Assembly: GCA_019112635.1 (NCBI GenBank)
Contig: DXIX01000012.1
Location: forward strand, 62,001 to 126,000
Direction: 5' to 3'
Length of the DNA stretch: 64,000 bases
Origin: Candidatus Blautia intestinigallinarum
GTDB taxonomy: Bacteria; Bacillota; Clostridia; Lachnospirales; Lachnospiraceae
The notes under the pieces were generated by a model. That model saw only the letters and a list, made by a program, of their open reading frames with translations. It was not told the origin of the DNA and searched no databases. A program made the position numbers and the translations under genes. Positions within the stretch are counted from its first letter, which is position 1. The number at the start of each line of letters is the position of its first letter. Positions 24,737 to 33,347 of this stretch are shown here, one piece after another.

Positions 24737-26515
24737 ATGATGCCAGAAAATCATATAGTAATAAAAAATGGCGGAGATGATTGTTTGACCAGTCAGAAAA
24801 TTGACAATTTGCTGGGGCTTGCGATGGATTCCAGTGCGCGGGAGAGGGAGAAGTCCCTGGATCTGAATGTGGGGTATGATTCCAAGAGCAGTCTGTGGGA
24901 GGTGATTGTGAAATATACGGGAGATATCTCAAAGATTGAGAATGATGCGGTCACGGTGGTACCGCTTTTGAATGGATACGCGGTGGTGACTCTTCCCGAG
25001 AGTGGAATCCGGCAGTTGGCCAATATGGCAGAGGTGGAATATATAGAGAAACCAAAGAGGCTTTTTTTCGCTGCACGCCAGGGAAAAGAAGCTTCTTGTA
25101 TTTTCCAGGTACAGAGAGAACCTTATAATTTGACGGGGAGAGACATACTGGTGGGAATTGTGGATTCCGGTGTGGACTATCGGCATCCGGATTTCTGCAA
25201 TGCGGATGGGAGCAGCAGAATTCTAAGGCTCTGGGATCAGACTGGATCGGGAACACCGCCAAAAGGGTACCGGATGGGGGCGGAATATACACAGGAGGAT
25301 ATCAATGAGGCACTGTCTTTGCCGGCGGATGAGGGGTATGAGGTGGTTCCAAGCAGGGATCTCAGCGGTCATGGTACCTCTGTTCTGGGGATCGCCGCGG
25401 GCAACGGGCGGGCTTCTGAGGGAACAAAACGGGGTGTTGCCTGGCAGAGTGATCTTTTGGTGGTAAAACTGGGAACTGCCAGGGAAAATTCCTTTCCCCG
25501 CACGACAGAGTTGATGCAGGGGGTGGACTATCTTGTGCGGCAGTCACTGCTCATGCAAAAACCCATCGCTATCAATTTGAGTTTCGGGAACAATTATGGG
25601 GCGCACCAGGGAACTTCGCTGTTGGAGACTTACCTGGATCAGGTGGCGGACATGGGGAGGTGTTCCATCTGTGTGGGAACCGGGAATAATGGGAATCAGG
25701 CTCTCCATACTTCCGGAAGTTTAAAAAGAGGGGAGAGCGCCCGGGTTGAACTTGCAGTTACAGCCTATGAGAGGGTGCTCAATCTTCAGCTTTGGAAATC
25801 GTATGTGCAGGATTTTGATATCGAGCTGGCCCATCCTTCAGGGGAGAGAGTGGGGCCTCTCAGTGAGCGGCTGGGGACGCAAAGGTATGTGCTGGGGCAG
25901 ACAGAGCTGCTGATCTATTACGGGGAACCAAGCCCTTACCAGCTGGCTCAGGAGATTTATGTGGATTTTATTCCAAGGGAATCCTATGTGGATGAGGGAA
26001 TCTGGCAGATTGTCCTGACAGCCAGGAGTACGCAGGAAAGCAGGTATGATTTGTGGCTTCCAGGGGGAAATGTGTTGAATCCGGGAACCGGTTTCTACCA
26101 GCCTTCCCCGGATTTTACACTTACCATTCCCTCCACATCCAGAAAGGTGATCTCTGTGGGAGCCTATGACTCCCGTTCTTTGGCCTACGCAGATTTTTCC
26201 GGCCGCGGAGGAGATTTCCAGGGATGGAATTTAAAGCCGGACCTAGCAGCTCCAGGCGTGGATATTCTCGCTCCCAGACCGGGAGGCGGCTATGGGAATG
26301 TCACAGGGACATCCTTTGCCACACCCTTTGTGGCGGGCAGCGCTGCTCTTTTGATGGAATGGGGCATTGCCAAAGGGAATGATCCCTATCTGTATGGTGA
26401 GAAGCTCAAGGCATATCTGCAGAAAGGAGCAGTGCCCCTTCCGGAATTTACTAAATATCCGAATCCCTTTGTAGGGTATGGGATTTTATGCCTTTGGAAC
26501 AGCCTGCCTGTGTGA
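24737..26515 (+). CDS. S8 family serine peptidase, Csp (germination protease)-like
   Basis: 592 residues with the complete subtilisin triad: Asp143 in VGIVDSGVDYRHPDF, His212 in LSGHGTSVLGIAAG and Ser526 in GTSFATPFVAG, plus the oxyanion Asn region GTGNNGNQ. No signal peptide. About 115 residues precede the catalytic domain as a prodomain-like section, and roughly 190 residues (about 335-475) are inserted before the Ser motif, matching the jelly-roll insertion of clostridial CspB/CspC-type proteases. In Clostridia such enzymes process the cortex hydrolase SleC during germination, though many gut species hold several paralogues of unknown use. No good ribosome binding site precedes either of the two adjacent ATGs. 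Confidence 0.85.
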   Translation: MMPENHIVIKNGGDDCLTSQKIDNLLGLAMDSSAREREKSLDLNVGYDSKSSLWEVIVKYTGDISKIENDAVTVVPLLNGYAVVTLPESGIRQLANMAEVEYIEKPKRLFFAARQGKEASCIFQVQREPYNLTGRDILVGIVDSGVDYRHPDFCNADGSSRILRLWDQTGSGTPPKGYRMGAEYTQEDINEALSLPADEGYEVVPSRDLSGHGTSVLGIAAGNGRASEGTKRGVAWQSDLLVVKLGTARENSFPRTTELMQGVDYLVRQSLLMQKPIAINLSFGNNYGAHQGTSLLETYLDQVADMGRCSICVGTGNNGNQALHTSGSLKRGESARVELAVTAYERVLNLQLWKSYVQDFDIELAHPSGERVGPLSERLGTQRYVLGQTELLIYYGEPSPYQLAQEIYVDFIPRESYVDEGIWQIVLTARSTQESRYDLWLPGGNVLNPGTGFYQPSPDFTLTIPSTSRKVISVGAYDSRSLAYADFSGRGGDFQGWNLKPDLAAPGVDILAPRPGGGYGNVTGTSFATPFVAGSAALLMEWGIAKGNDPYLYGEKLKAYLQKGAVPLPEFTKYPNPFVGYGILCLWNSLPV

Positions 26516-26579
26516 AAATAGCCAGCGGATGTAAAATTGAGGTAATATTTTTTGCGCATAATGTATATTTTTTCGTGCA

Positions 26580-26635
26580 AATACACGTTTGGACTAGATA
26601 ATATAGCTAATATATGTTATATTTAAACGTGTATT
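26580..26635 (+). repeat. 11-bp inverted repeat flanking an AT-rich core upstream of the MTHFR genes
   Basis: AATACACGTTT (26580-26590) and AAACGTGTATT (26625-26635) are perfect inverted copies separated by 34 bp of very AT-rich DNA containing -10-like TATA elements. It could be a pair of operator half-sites bridging a promoter or a long-loop RNA stem. GGTGCAGA also occurs twice downstream (26637 and 26679). Confidence 0.6.
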
Positions 26636-26754
26636 AGGTGCAGAACTAAGTTATTTGCTTATGACCATTTTTCTTCATGGTGCAGAGGGTTGAAAAAATG
26701 ACAAGAGCAGGTAAGCACAAGATTTGCGAATCAATTGATAAGGAAGGTGAGCAA

Positions 26755-28716
26755 TTGGAAAACTATACCAAGTATAAGTTGAAAGAGCATGATGAACTGG
26801 TATCAGTGCTGGCCGATAAGGATAATCTGTTTATCATTGCTTGTAACAAGTGCTTCAAAGAATTTGAGACCATTGACGAACCAGATTGTGGGGAGTTTGA
26901 GAAAATTGTCGCTGAGCAGGGCAAGAACGTTGTGGGCACTGCGAAAGTCGACTTTTTGTGCAACAAGGTCCAGACAGAGAAGAAATTGCAGGATATGATT
27001 CCGGATGGAGCGGAGAATATTTTTGTGATTTCCTGTGGTCTGGGAATCCAGACAGTTGCCGATTTAGCAGGAAAACCCGTATTTGCGGCCAGCAATTCTC
27101 TGAATTATACGGGGCATCACGGAATGGCGCTGACCAAGAAGAGCTGTGATGCATGTGCGCAGTGTTATCTGAATATCACTGGCGGAATCTGTCCGATCGT
27201 AGACTGTTCCAAGAGCTTAGTCAATGGACAGTGCGGCGGTGCAAAGAACGGAAAATGCGAAGTGGATGGAGAAAAAGACTGTGCATGGGAGAAAATTTAC
27301 AGGAGACTGGAAAAACAGGGCCGCCTTCAGGAATTTTTAGACCAGCCTGTACAGGTGAGAGATTACTCCAAAGTGAACTTCAAGGTTGTTCAGGATTATG
27401 TGAAATCAATCCGTGAGAACAGACTTGATGGTTACTATGGTGGTGTTCATCCTTCAGAGCGCAAAGAATTCAGTGAACATCTTGCACTGGAGAGATTCCC
27501 GGAGCCACAGACGGTGGTAATTCCTCTGTCTCAGCATGCAGGTGCACCGGCAAATCCTATCGTTCAGGTGGGAGACACTGTGAAAGTCGGACAGAAGATC
27601 GGAGAAGCTGCAGCCTTTATCAGCAGCCCGATTCACTCCAGTGTCAGCGGTAAGGTCATCGCGATTGAGCCGCGTCCTCATGCCACAAGAGGAGAGTGTC
27701 TGTCTGTAGTAATCCAGTCAGATGGAAAAAATACTCTGCACGAATCTGTAAAACCGAATAAAGATCTTGACAGCCTGACACCGGATGAGATTGTCGACAT
27801 CGTTCGCGAGGCCGGAATCGTCGGCATGGGCGGCGCAGGTTTCCCGACTGCTGTGAAGCTGAAACCTGCCAAACCAGTGGATACGATTCTTCTGAACGGC
27901 TGCGAGTGTGAGCCTCTGCTGACAGCAGACCACAGAGTGCTTCTGGAGTTTGCCGATGATGTCATTTACGGCTTGAAGGCAATCATTAAGACAGTAGGTG
28001 CCGAGAAAGGTATTATTGTCATTGAAGATAACAAACCGGATGCCATTGAATTGCTGCAGGCGAAGACTGCGGATATCAGTGATATCGAGGTTGTGGTAGC
28101 CAAGACCAAATATCCTCAGGGTGCTGAGAAAATGTTGATCAAACGTGTCATGGGCAGACAGGTTCCACGTGGAGGACTGCCTGCAGATGTGGGATGTGTT
28201 GTGAGCAACATCAGTACTACGAAGGCGATCTCAGACGCAATTCAGAAGGGTATGCCTCTGATTGAGCGTGTTGTGACTGTGACTGGCGAGAAGATTAAGA
28301 AGCCGGGCAACTACATTGTGAAGATTGGTACCAACGTAAAAGATCTGATCGATTACTGCGGCGGTGTGACGGATGAGGATGTCACCATCAAATCCGGCGG
28401 ACCGATGATGGGATTCGATCTCCCGAACGTGAATGTTCCGATCATGAAAGGTTCCAACGGTATCATTGCCATTGAGACGGATCACACAGTGGAAGAGGCA
28501 TGTATCAAGTGCGGACGCTGCGTAGATGTCTGTCCAATGGAACTTTCACCATTGTATTTTGCAAAATATGCGGACGAGCAGAACTGGCAGGGTATGAAGG
28601 ACAAGAATGTTATGGATTGTATTGAGTGCCGCTGCTGTGAATATATCTGTTCCTCAAAGATTCCATTAGTTAGCAAGATTAAAGCCGGAAAAAGTGCGGT
28701 AAGGGAGATGAAGTGA
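26755..28716 (+). CDS. rnfC2: RnfC2-type protein with N-terminal MetV-like domain (methylene-THF reductase complex)
   Basis: I place the start at the TTG at 26755 (AAGGAAGGTGAG upstream; 653 residues), because it aligns with the start of the paralogous MetV; the frame is open to 26677. Residues ~1-195 are a MetV-like domain ending in CDACAQCYLNITGGICPI...NGQCGGAKNGKCEVDG. The remainder is RnfC-like: HPSERKEFS, biotinyl-lipoyl-like VGDTVKVGQKIGE, the NADH/FMN-site motif GIVGMGGAGFPTAVK, and two C-terminal 4Fe-4S motifs (CIKCGRCVDVCP and CIECRCCEYIC). By analogy with the Acetobacterium MetF-MetV-RnfC2 enzyme it should pass electrons from NADH to MetV/MetF. Confidence 0.85.
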   Translation: MENYTKYKLKEHDELVSVLADKDNLFIIACNKCFKEFETIDEPDCGEFEKIVAEQGKNVVGTAKVDFLCNKVQTEKKLQDMIPDGAENIFVISCGLGIQTVADLAGKPVFAASNSLNYTGHHGMALTKKSCDACAQCYLNITGGICPIVDCSKSLVNGQCGGAKNGKCEVDGEKDCAWEKIYRRLEKQGRLQEFLDQPVQVRDYSKVNFKVVQDYVKSIRENRLDGYYGGVHPSERKEFSEHLALERFPEPQTVVIPLSQHAGAPANPIVQVGDTVKVGQKIGEAAAFISSPIHSSVSGKVIAIEPRPHATRGECLSVVIQSDGKNTLHESVKPNKDLDSLTPDEIVDIVREAGIVGMGGAGFPTAVKLKPAKPVDTILLNGCECEPLLTADHRVLLEFADDVIYGLKAIIKTVGAEKGIIVIEDNKPDAIELLQAKTADISDIEVVVAKTKYPQGAEKMLIKRVMGRQVPRGGLPADVGCVVSNISTTKAISDAIQKGMPLIERVVTVTGEKIKKPGNYIVKIGTNVKDLIDYCGGVTDEDVTIKSGGPMMGFDLPNVNVPIMKGSNGIIAIETDHTVEEACIKCGRCVDVCPMELSPLYFAKYADEQNWQGMKDKNVMDCIECRCCEYICSSKIPLVSKIKAGKSAVREMK

Positions 28717-28717
28717 T

Positions 28718-29341
28718 ATGTTAATTACTCAGTTAAAATCAAAAGAGACTATCGCATCACTGGTGGACGGCAAGAAAGTTTTCGTCATCAACTGCCATGG
28801 ATGCAAAGAAGTTCATTTCCCGGAAAAAGAAGCCGTAGAGCTTGAGAAGGAACTGGCTGCTGACGGGAAGTTGACAGGAGTTATTACAACGGATTATATC
28901 TGTAATCCTGATAATATGAAATTACGCCTCGAGAAACATATGAGCGAGATTGAGGCTGCGGATGTGGTGCTGGTACTCTCCTGCGGAGTTGGTGTTCAGA
29001 CAATTGCTGAGTACTTCGAGGAGAAGAAAGTATGCGCAGCTTGTGATACTTATCCGCTGCCTGGATATCAGGGAGTGACACCGCTTGAATATGACTGTGA
29101 TCAGTGTGGAGAGTGCTATTTGAATCTGACTGGCGGAATCTGCCCGATTACTGCCTGCTCCAAGAGTCTGGTGAATGGCCAGTGCGGTGGTTCGAAAAAC
29201 GGAAAATGCGAAGTGGACGGAGATATGGAATGTGGATGGGAGCGCATCTACAGACGCCTGGCTCAGCTGGGACGCCTGGATGTACTGAAATGTCCAACCC
29301 AGATCCGCAATTTCGCAACGGATGATGAAGTGTCTAAATAG
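28718..29341 (+). CDS. metV: MetV, zinc/Fe-S subunit of methylene-tetrahydrofolate reductase
   Basis: 207 residues. Cys-rich throughout: INCHGCKEVHF, LSCGVGVQTIAE, CDQCGECYLNLTGGICPITACSKSL, then NGQCGGSKNGKCEVDG and CGWERIYRRL. These are the MTHFR C-terminal (MetV) family blocks. It is clearly paralogous to the N-terminal domain of the preceding protein. AAGGGAGATG precedes the ATG, which lies one base after the upstream stop, so translation is coupled. It partners with MetF encoded 39 bp downstream. Confidence 0.9.
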   Translation: MLITQLKSKETIASLVDGKKVFVINCHGCKEVHFPEKEAVELEKELAADGKLTGVITTDYICNPDNMKLRLEKHMSEIEAADVVLVLSCGVGVQTIAEYFEEKKVCAACDTYPLPGYQGVTPLEYDCDQCGECYLNLTGGICPITACSKSLVNGQCGGSKNGKCEVDGDMECGWERIYRRLAQLGRLDVLKCPTQIRNFATDDEVSK

Positions 29342-29380
29342 AGAAACTGTTGAAATTTATAAGATTAGGAGCAATGTATA

Positions 29381-30259
29381 ATGAAAATTACTGAGTTATT
29401 TGAACGTGGTGAATTTGTAGTTTCTGCGGAAGTAGGTCCGCCAAAAGGAATTCATATTGAACATCTGCTGGAAGAAGCGAAAACTTATTTGAGCGGTATT
29501 ACGGCTGTTAACGTGACAGATAATCAGTCCTCCGTTATGCGCCTTGGCTCTCTGGCAACGTGTAAAGCTCTGAAAGATGAAGGGTTGACACCGATTTTCC
29601 AGATAACCTGCCGTGACAGAAACCGTATTGCGCTGCAGTCTGATATCCTGAGCGCAGCAATGCTTGGAATTGAGAACCTTCTGCTTTTGACCGGTGACCA
29701 CACAAAGATGGGTGATCATCCGCAGGCAAAACCAGTCTTTGACCTGGATTCTGTTTCTCTGATTCACACAGTGAAGAAACTGGAAGAGGGAGAAGACCTG
29801 GGAGGAAATAAACTGGTTGGCGAGCCTCCGAAATTTGCGAAGGGCGCTGTTGTCTCACCGTGCAGCGATTCTGTGGATTCACAGCTCGCAAAAATGGAGC
29901 GCAAGGTTCGTGCCGGCGCTGATTATTTCCAGACACAGGCTGTTTACGAGCCAGAGAAATTCATCAAATTCATGGAGAAAGCAAAACAGTTTGGCAAACC
30001 AGTTCAGCTGGGAATCGTAATCCCGAAATCTGCTGGTATGGCAAAATACATGAATGACAATGTTGCTGGTATTCATGTTCCTCAGGAAATGATTGATGAG
30101 CTGAAGAAAGACAAAGAAAAGACCAAAGCAGGCATCACAGGTGTGGAGATTGCCGCACGTATCATCAAAGAATGTAAACCTTATTGCCAGGGTGTACATA
30201 TCATGGCTCTTGGATGGGAGTCAAAAGTTCCGGAACTGCTGAAACAGGCTGGAATCTGA
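29381..30259 (+). CDS. metF: Methylene-tetrahydrofolate reductase MetF
   Basis: 292 residues, (beta-alpha)8 flavoprotein that reduces methylene-THF to methyl-THF. Family blocks: FVVSAEVGPPKG, AVNVTDNQSSVMRL, ITCRDRNRIALQSDILSAAMLGIENLLLLTGDH, and the substrate-site QTQAVYEPEKF. Placed after RnfC2 and MetV it forms the electron-transfer-linked, acetogen-type MTHFR rather than a lone methionine-biosynthesis enzyme. TAGGAG upstream. A strong terminator follows, so the three genes form one unit. Confidence 0.94.
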   Translation: MKITELFERGEFVVSAEVGPPKGIHIEHLLEEAKTYLSGITAVNVTDNQSSVMRLGSLATCKALKDEGLTPIFQITCRDRNRIALQSDILSAAMLGIENLLLLTGDHTKMGDHPQAKPVFDLDSVSLIHTVKKLEEGEDLGGNKLVGEPPKFAKGAVVSPCSDSVDSQLAKMERKVRAGADYFQTQAVYEPEKFIKFMEKAKQFGKPVQLGIVIPKSAGMAKYMNDNVAGIHVPQEMIDELKKDKEKTKAGITGVEIAARIIKECKPYCQGVHIMALGWESKVPELLKQAGI

Positions 30260-30270
30260 GAAAAAACTGC

Positions 30271-30311
30271 AAAAGTGGCCGAAAGTTTTTAAGCTTTCGG
30301 TCACTTTTTTT
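30271..30311 (+). terminator. Terminator after metF
   Basis: 15-bp stem AAAAGTGGCCGAAAG (30271-30285) / CTTTCGGTCACTTTT (30294-30308) with one G-U pair, followed by a T-run. Confidence 0.9.
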
Positions 30312-30320
30312 ACTTATCCT

Positions 30321-30349
30321 TTGACAAACCGGGAGAATCTATTTACAAT
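30321..30349 (+). promoter_or_regulatory. Promoter of hisC
   Basis: TTGACA (30321-30326), 17-bp spacer, TACAAT (30344-30349). Confidence 0.8.
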
Positions 30350-30423
30350 AGCAACAGACATAAACAACGACTGTGGATTTTCTTCCGGCAGCGAAAATGC
30401 CGGGTATAAAAAGGAGTATCTTT

Positions 30424-31485
30424 ATGAGAACATGGGAAAAAAATGTGAGAAAAGTGATTCCGTACACTCCGGGAGAACAGCCCGATGAGCCGGATATGAT
30501 TAAGCTGAATACCAATGAGAATCCGTATCCGCCGTCTCCGAGGGTTCTTCAGGCATGGAAAGAAATGGATCTGTCGGCGATGCGCCTGTATCCGGATCCC
30601 ACGGCGAATGTGCTGGTAGAGGCAATTGCCGCGGAATATAAGGTGAAGAAGGAGCAGGTGTTTGTGGGAGTCGGATCTGACGATGTGCTTGCCATGGCGT
30701 TTCAGGCATTTTTTAATTCCGATCAGCCGGTTCTGTTTCCGGATATCACGTATTCTTTTTATGATGTCTGGGCTGAATTGTTTGGGATTCCCTATCGCTG
30801 CCCGAAATTAAATGAGAACTTTGAGATTGTAAAGGAAGACTATATGGGCCAGAACGGAGGAATCGTCTTTCCAAACCCCAATGCCCCCACGGGCATTCAG
30901 ATGCCGTTGGAGGATATCGAAGAGATTGTCCGGGCTAATCAGGACGTGGTGGTGATTGTGGATGAAGCCTATGTGGACTTCGGGGCACAGTCTGCTCTCC
31001 CTTTGATTGAGAAATATGACAACCTTTTGGTGGTACAGACATTCTCAAAGTCACGTTCGATGGCAGGTATGCGTATCGGATATGCCTTCGGAAGCGAGAC
31101 GCTGATTCGATATCTGAATGATGTGAAATACTCTTTCAATTCTTATACCATGAACCGCCCGTCCCTTCTTCTGGGAGCGGCCTGTGTGGCAGACCGGGAA
31201 TATTTCCAGGAGACTGTGGCAAAGATTCAGAAGACGCGAGAGTGGACAAAACAGGAACTTAAGAGACTGGGGTTTGAGTTTGCGGATTCCAAGGCGAACT
31301 TTATCTTCGTGACCCATCCATCCTGTCCTGCAAAAGAGCTGTTTGAGGCTTTGAGAAAGAGACACATCTATGTGCGTTATTTCGCAAAACCGCGTATCGA
31401 TCAGTATCTGAGGATAACGGTGGGAACCCAGGAGGAGATGGAGACATTTATTGAGTTTCTTGAGGAGTATTTTGATAAGCAGTGA
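30424..31485 (+). CDS. hisC: Histidinol-phosphate aminotransferase family protein
   Basis: 353 residues from the ATG at 30424 (AAAAAGGAG upstream). Class I/II PLP aminotransferase: IKLNTNENPYPPSP at the start is the HisC signature, then FPNPNAPTG, VDEAYVDFG and the PLP lysine in TFSKSRSMAGMRIGYAFG, with the C-terminal Arg in LRITVGTQEE. Converts imidazole-acetol phosphate and glutamate to histidinol phosphate. It is not inside a his operon here, so broad-specificity aromatic transamination is also possible. Own promoter. Confidence 0.87.
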   Translation: MRTWEKNVRKVIPYTPGEQPDEPDMIKLNTNENPYPPSPRVLQAWKEMDLSAMRLYPDPTANVLVEAIAAEYKVKKEQVFVGVGSDDVLAMAFQAFFNSDQPVLFPDITYSFYDVWAELFGIPYRCPKLNENFEIVKEDYMGQNGGIVFPNPNAPTGIQMPLEDIEEIVRANQDVVVIVDEAYVDFGAQSALPLIEKYDNLLVVQTFSKSRSMAGMRIGYAFGSETLIRYLNDVKYSFNSYTMNRPSLLLGAACVADREYFQETVAKIQKTREWTKQELKRLGFEFADSKANFIFVTHPSCPAKELFEALRKRHIYVRYFAKPRIDQYLRITVGTQEEMETFIEFLEEYFDKQ

Positions 31486-31573
31486 GAAAGCTTCTGTTCC
31501 GGAAGATTTCATCATATATTAAAGGGCAGAAATGTCTCAAACCAGGAGGCTGCCGAGGAAAGGATTTTAATTT

Positions 31574-32419
31574 ATGAGTAATGAAAAAAACAGCAGAGTC
31601 AATCCGCTGCAGATTGTGTTTCGTATCGTTCAGGGAGCCTTGATCGGACTGGGAGCAGTTCTCCCCGGAATTTCCGGAGGGGTACTGAGTGTCATTTTCG
31701 GCATTTACAAGCCAATTATGGAGCTTTTGTCCAATCCGTTCAAGCATTTCAAGTCACATGTGCCGCCGCTGATTCCCGTTGCAGTCGGCGGGCTGATCGG
31801 ATTCTTGGGTGTGGCGAACATTCTTGCGTTTTTCCTGGAGAAATATCCGGATCCTTCGGTCTGTCTGTTTATCGGGCTGATCGGCGGAATGCTTCCTTCC
31901 CTGTTTCGTGAGGCAGGAGAACAGGGGCGCAGCAAGGGATCTTACGTTTCGATGGTTGTCTGTATGTGTGTGATTTTTGCGCTGTTGATCGGACTGAAAA
32001 TGTTTTCTCTGGAAGTCACGCCAAGTTTTGGCTGGTATTTATTCTGCGGTTTCTGTCTGGCACTGAGTGTGATTGCGCCGGGGATGAGTTTTTCAACGCT
32101 TCTGATGCCGCTGGGTCTGTACACACCGTTTATTGACGGAATCGGACATTTTAATCTGGGAGTCTTGATTCCGGGAGGAATCGGTGCGGTTGTGACAGTC
32201 ATCTGTCTGGCGAAGGCAATCAACGCACTGTTTGACAATTTCTATTCGATTGCGTTTCACGGGATTATCGGTATTGTGATTGCAGCCACCGTCATGATCA
32301 TTCCAGTCTCCGGATTTATGGCCCCGGGACAGTGTGTGGTGAATGTGATCTGTCTGGCAGTGGGAATCGTCGCAGCCCTTGCACTGGATAAATTTAACAG
32401 CCGCGTGAAAGTCGAGTGA
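31574..32419 (+). CDS. DUF368 (PopT-type) polyprenyl-phosphate translocase candidate
   Basis: 281 residues, about 8 hydrophobic segments. The repeated motifs GAVLPGISGGVLSVIFGIY (N-half) and SVIAPGMSFSTLLMPLGLYTPF (C-half) are the internal duplication of DUF368. Members of this family have been linked to recycling of undecaprenyl phosphate across the membrane for cell wall synthesis. GGAAAGGA precedes the ATG. It lies 88 bp after hisC with no terminator seen between, and ends before a terminator at 32467. Confidence 0.88.
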   Translation: MSNEKNSRVNPLQIVFRIVQGALIGLGAVLPGISGGVLSVIFGIYKPIMELLSNPFKHFKSHVPPLIPVAVGGLIGFLGVANILAFFLEKYPDPSVCLFIGLIGGMLPSLFREAGEQGRSKGSYVSMVVCMCVIFALLIGLKMFSLEVTPSFGWYLFCGFCLALSVIAPGMSFSTLLMPLGLYTPFIDGIGHFNLGVLIPGGIGAVVTVICLAKAINALFDNFYSIAFHGIIGIVIAATVMIIPVSGFMAPGQCVVNVICLAVGIVAALALDKFNSRVKVE

Positions 32420-32466
32420 TCTATGATTTGCGAGCGAGTCTGGAAATAAAAATTTGAATTTTGAAC

Positions 32467-32503
32467 GGGGCTTTCGCACCACAGGTGTTGAGAGCTCTTT
32501 TTA
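32467..32503 (+). terminator. Terminator after the DUF368 gene
   Basis: Compound hairpin: GGGGCTTTC (32467-32475) pairs with GAGAGCTCT (32490-32498, G-U pairs) around an inner CACC/GGTG stem, followed by TTTTT. Confidence 0.7.
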
Positions 32504-32529
32504 TTCTATACAATCCGGGAGGTTAAGAC

Positions 32530-33273
32530 ATGGATGTGAAATCATTTCAGGAAAAATTAGCCCGCATGGTATCTGTGGCAAAAGAGCAGGGAAATCAGAT
32601 TTCTCTGACGCAGATTAGGGAATTTATGGGCGAGAATCAGCTGGATGAAGGACAGCTGGAAAAGGTTTTGGTTTATTTTAAGTCGCTGAATATCTCCTGC
32701 GAGGGAGAGCAGCCTTCTCAGAAGGAAGAAGAGGAGGAAGCAGATATTGTTAAGGCAGATCCCCTCAGCGCGGAGGAAGAACAGTATCTCAGGGAGTACG
32801 AGAAAAGCCTGGAGGGAGTCGCGTCTGCGGGGCAGGAAGAGTTCCGGAAGCTTTGCCAGGCAATGGACAGAGGAGAAGAGCAGGCGGCAGGGAGAATAGC
32901 GGAACTGTTCCTGCCAAGGGTGATCCAGATTGCCACAGGACTGCACAGAAAAGATTATTTTCTGGGAGATATGATACAGGAAGGAAATATGGCGCTTATG
33001 GCCGCTTTGCAGGCATGGCATCCAGAGGGAGACCCGGAGCGCTGGCTGGAAAAGCAGGTACGTCAGGGACTTCTTGAGACGCTGCGGATGAAAGAACAGC
33101 AGAATTATCAGGATGAAGCTCTGGTGGAAAAGGTGCGGAAGCTGGAAGCAGCGGTGAGAGAGCTGTCTGAGGAAGGAGAGAAGAAATTCAGTCTGGAAGA
33201 ACTGGCGGTACTGTTGGACATGGATGTGGATGAGATCCGGGATGTGCTTCGGCTCACCGGAGATGATCAGTAA
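32530..33273 (+). CDS. Sigma-70-like protein lacking region 4
   Basis: 247 residues. Residues 4-55 resemble sigma region 1.1 (a compact helical domain, ISLTQIREFMGENQLDEGQLEKVLVYF). A very acidic linker follows (about 60-80). Residues ~115-160 resemble region 2 (LFLPRVIQIATGLH then YFLGDMIQEGNMALMAALQAW, like the DLIQEGNIGLMKAV block of housekeeping sigma). Residues ~195-240 look like region 3 (SLEELAVLLDMDVDEIRDVLRL). There is no region 4, and the basic, aromatic promoter-melting residues of 2.3-2.4 are largely absent. It may be a sigma-derived regulator or RNA polymerase-binding protein. GGGAGG upstream. Confidence 0.65.
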   Translation: MDVKSFQEKLARMVSVAKEQGNQISLTQIREFMGENQLDEGQLEKVLVYFKSLNISCEGEQPSQKEEEEEADIVKADPLSAEEEQYLREYEKSLEGVASAGQEEFRKLCQAMDRGEEQAAGRIAELFLPRVIQIATGLHRKDYFLGDMIQEGNMALMAALQAWHPEGDPERWLEKQVRQGLLETLRMKEQQNYQDEALVEKVRKLEAAVRELSEEGEKKFSLEELAVLLDMDVDEIRDVLRLTGDDQ

Positions 33274-33347
33274 GAAGAAATGCATAAAAGAGCCGGGAAA
33301 TGTATATGCTGTAAGTAAAAAAACTGGAGATGGAGGAATTTGTGGTG

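Noticed and set aside
26637-26754. Possible tetrahydrofolate or SAM riboswitch upstream of the MTHFR genes
   Set aside because: I compared the conserved core sequences I know for these classes and found no match; only short repeats and hairpins remain, which are reported as an unassigned element.
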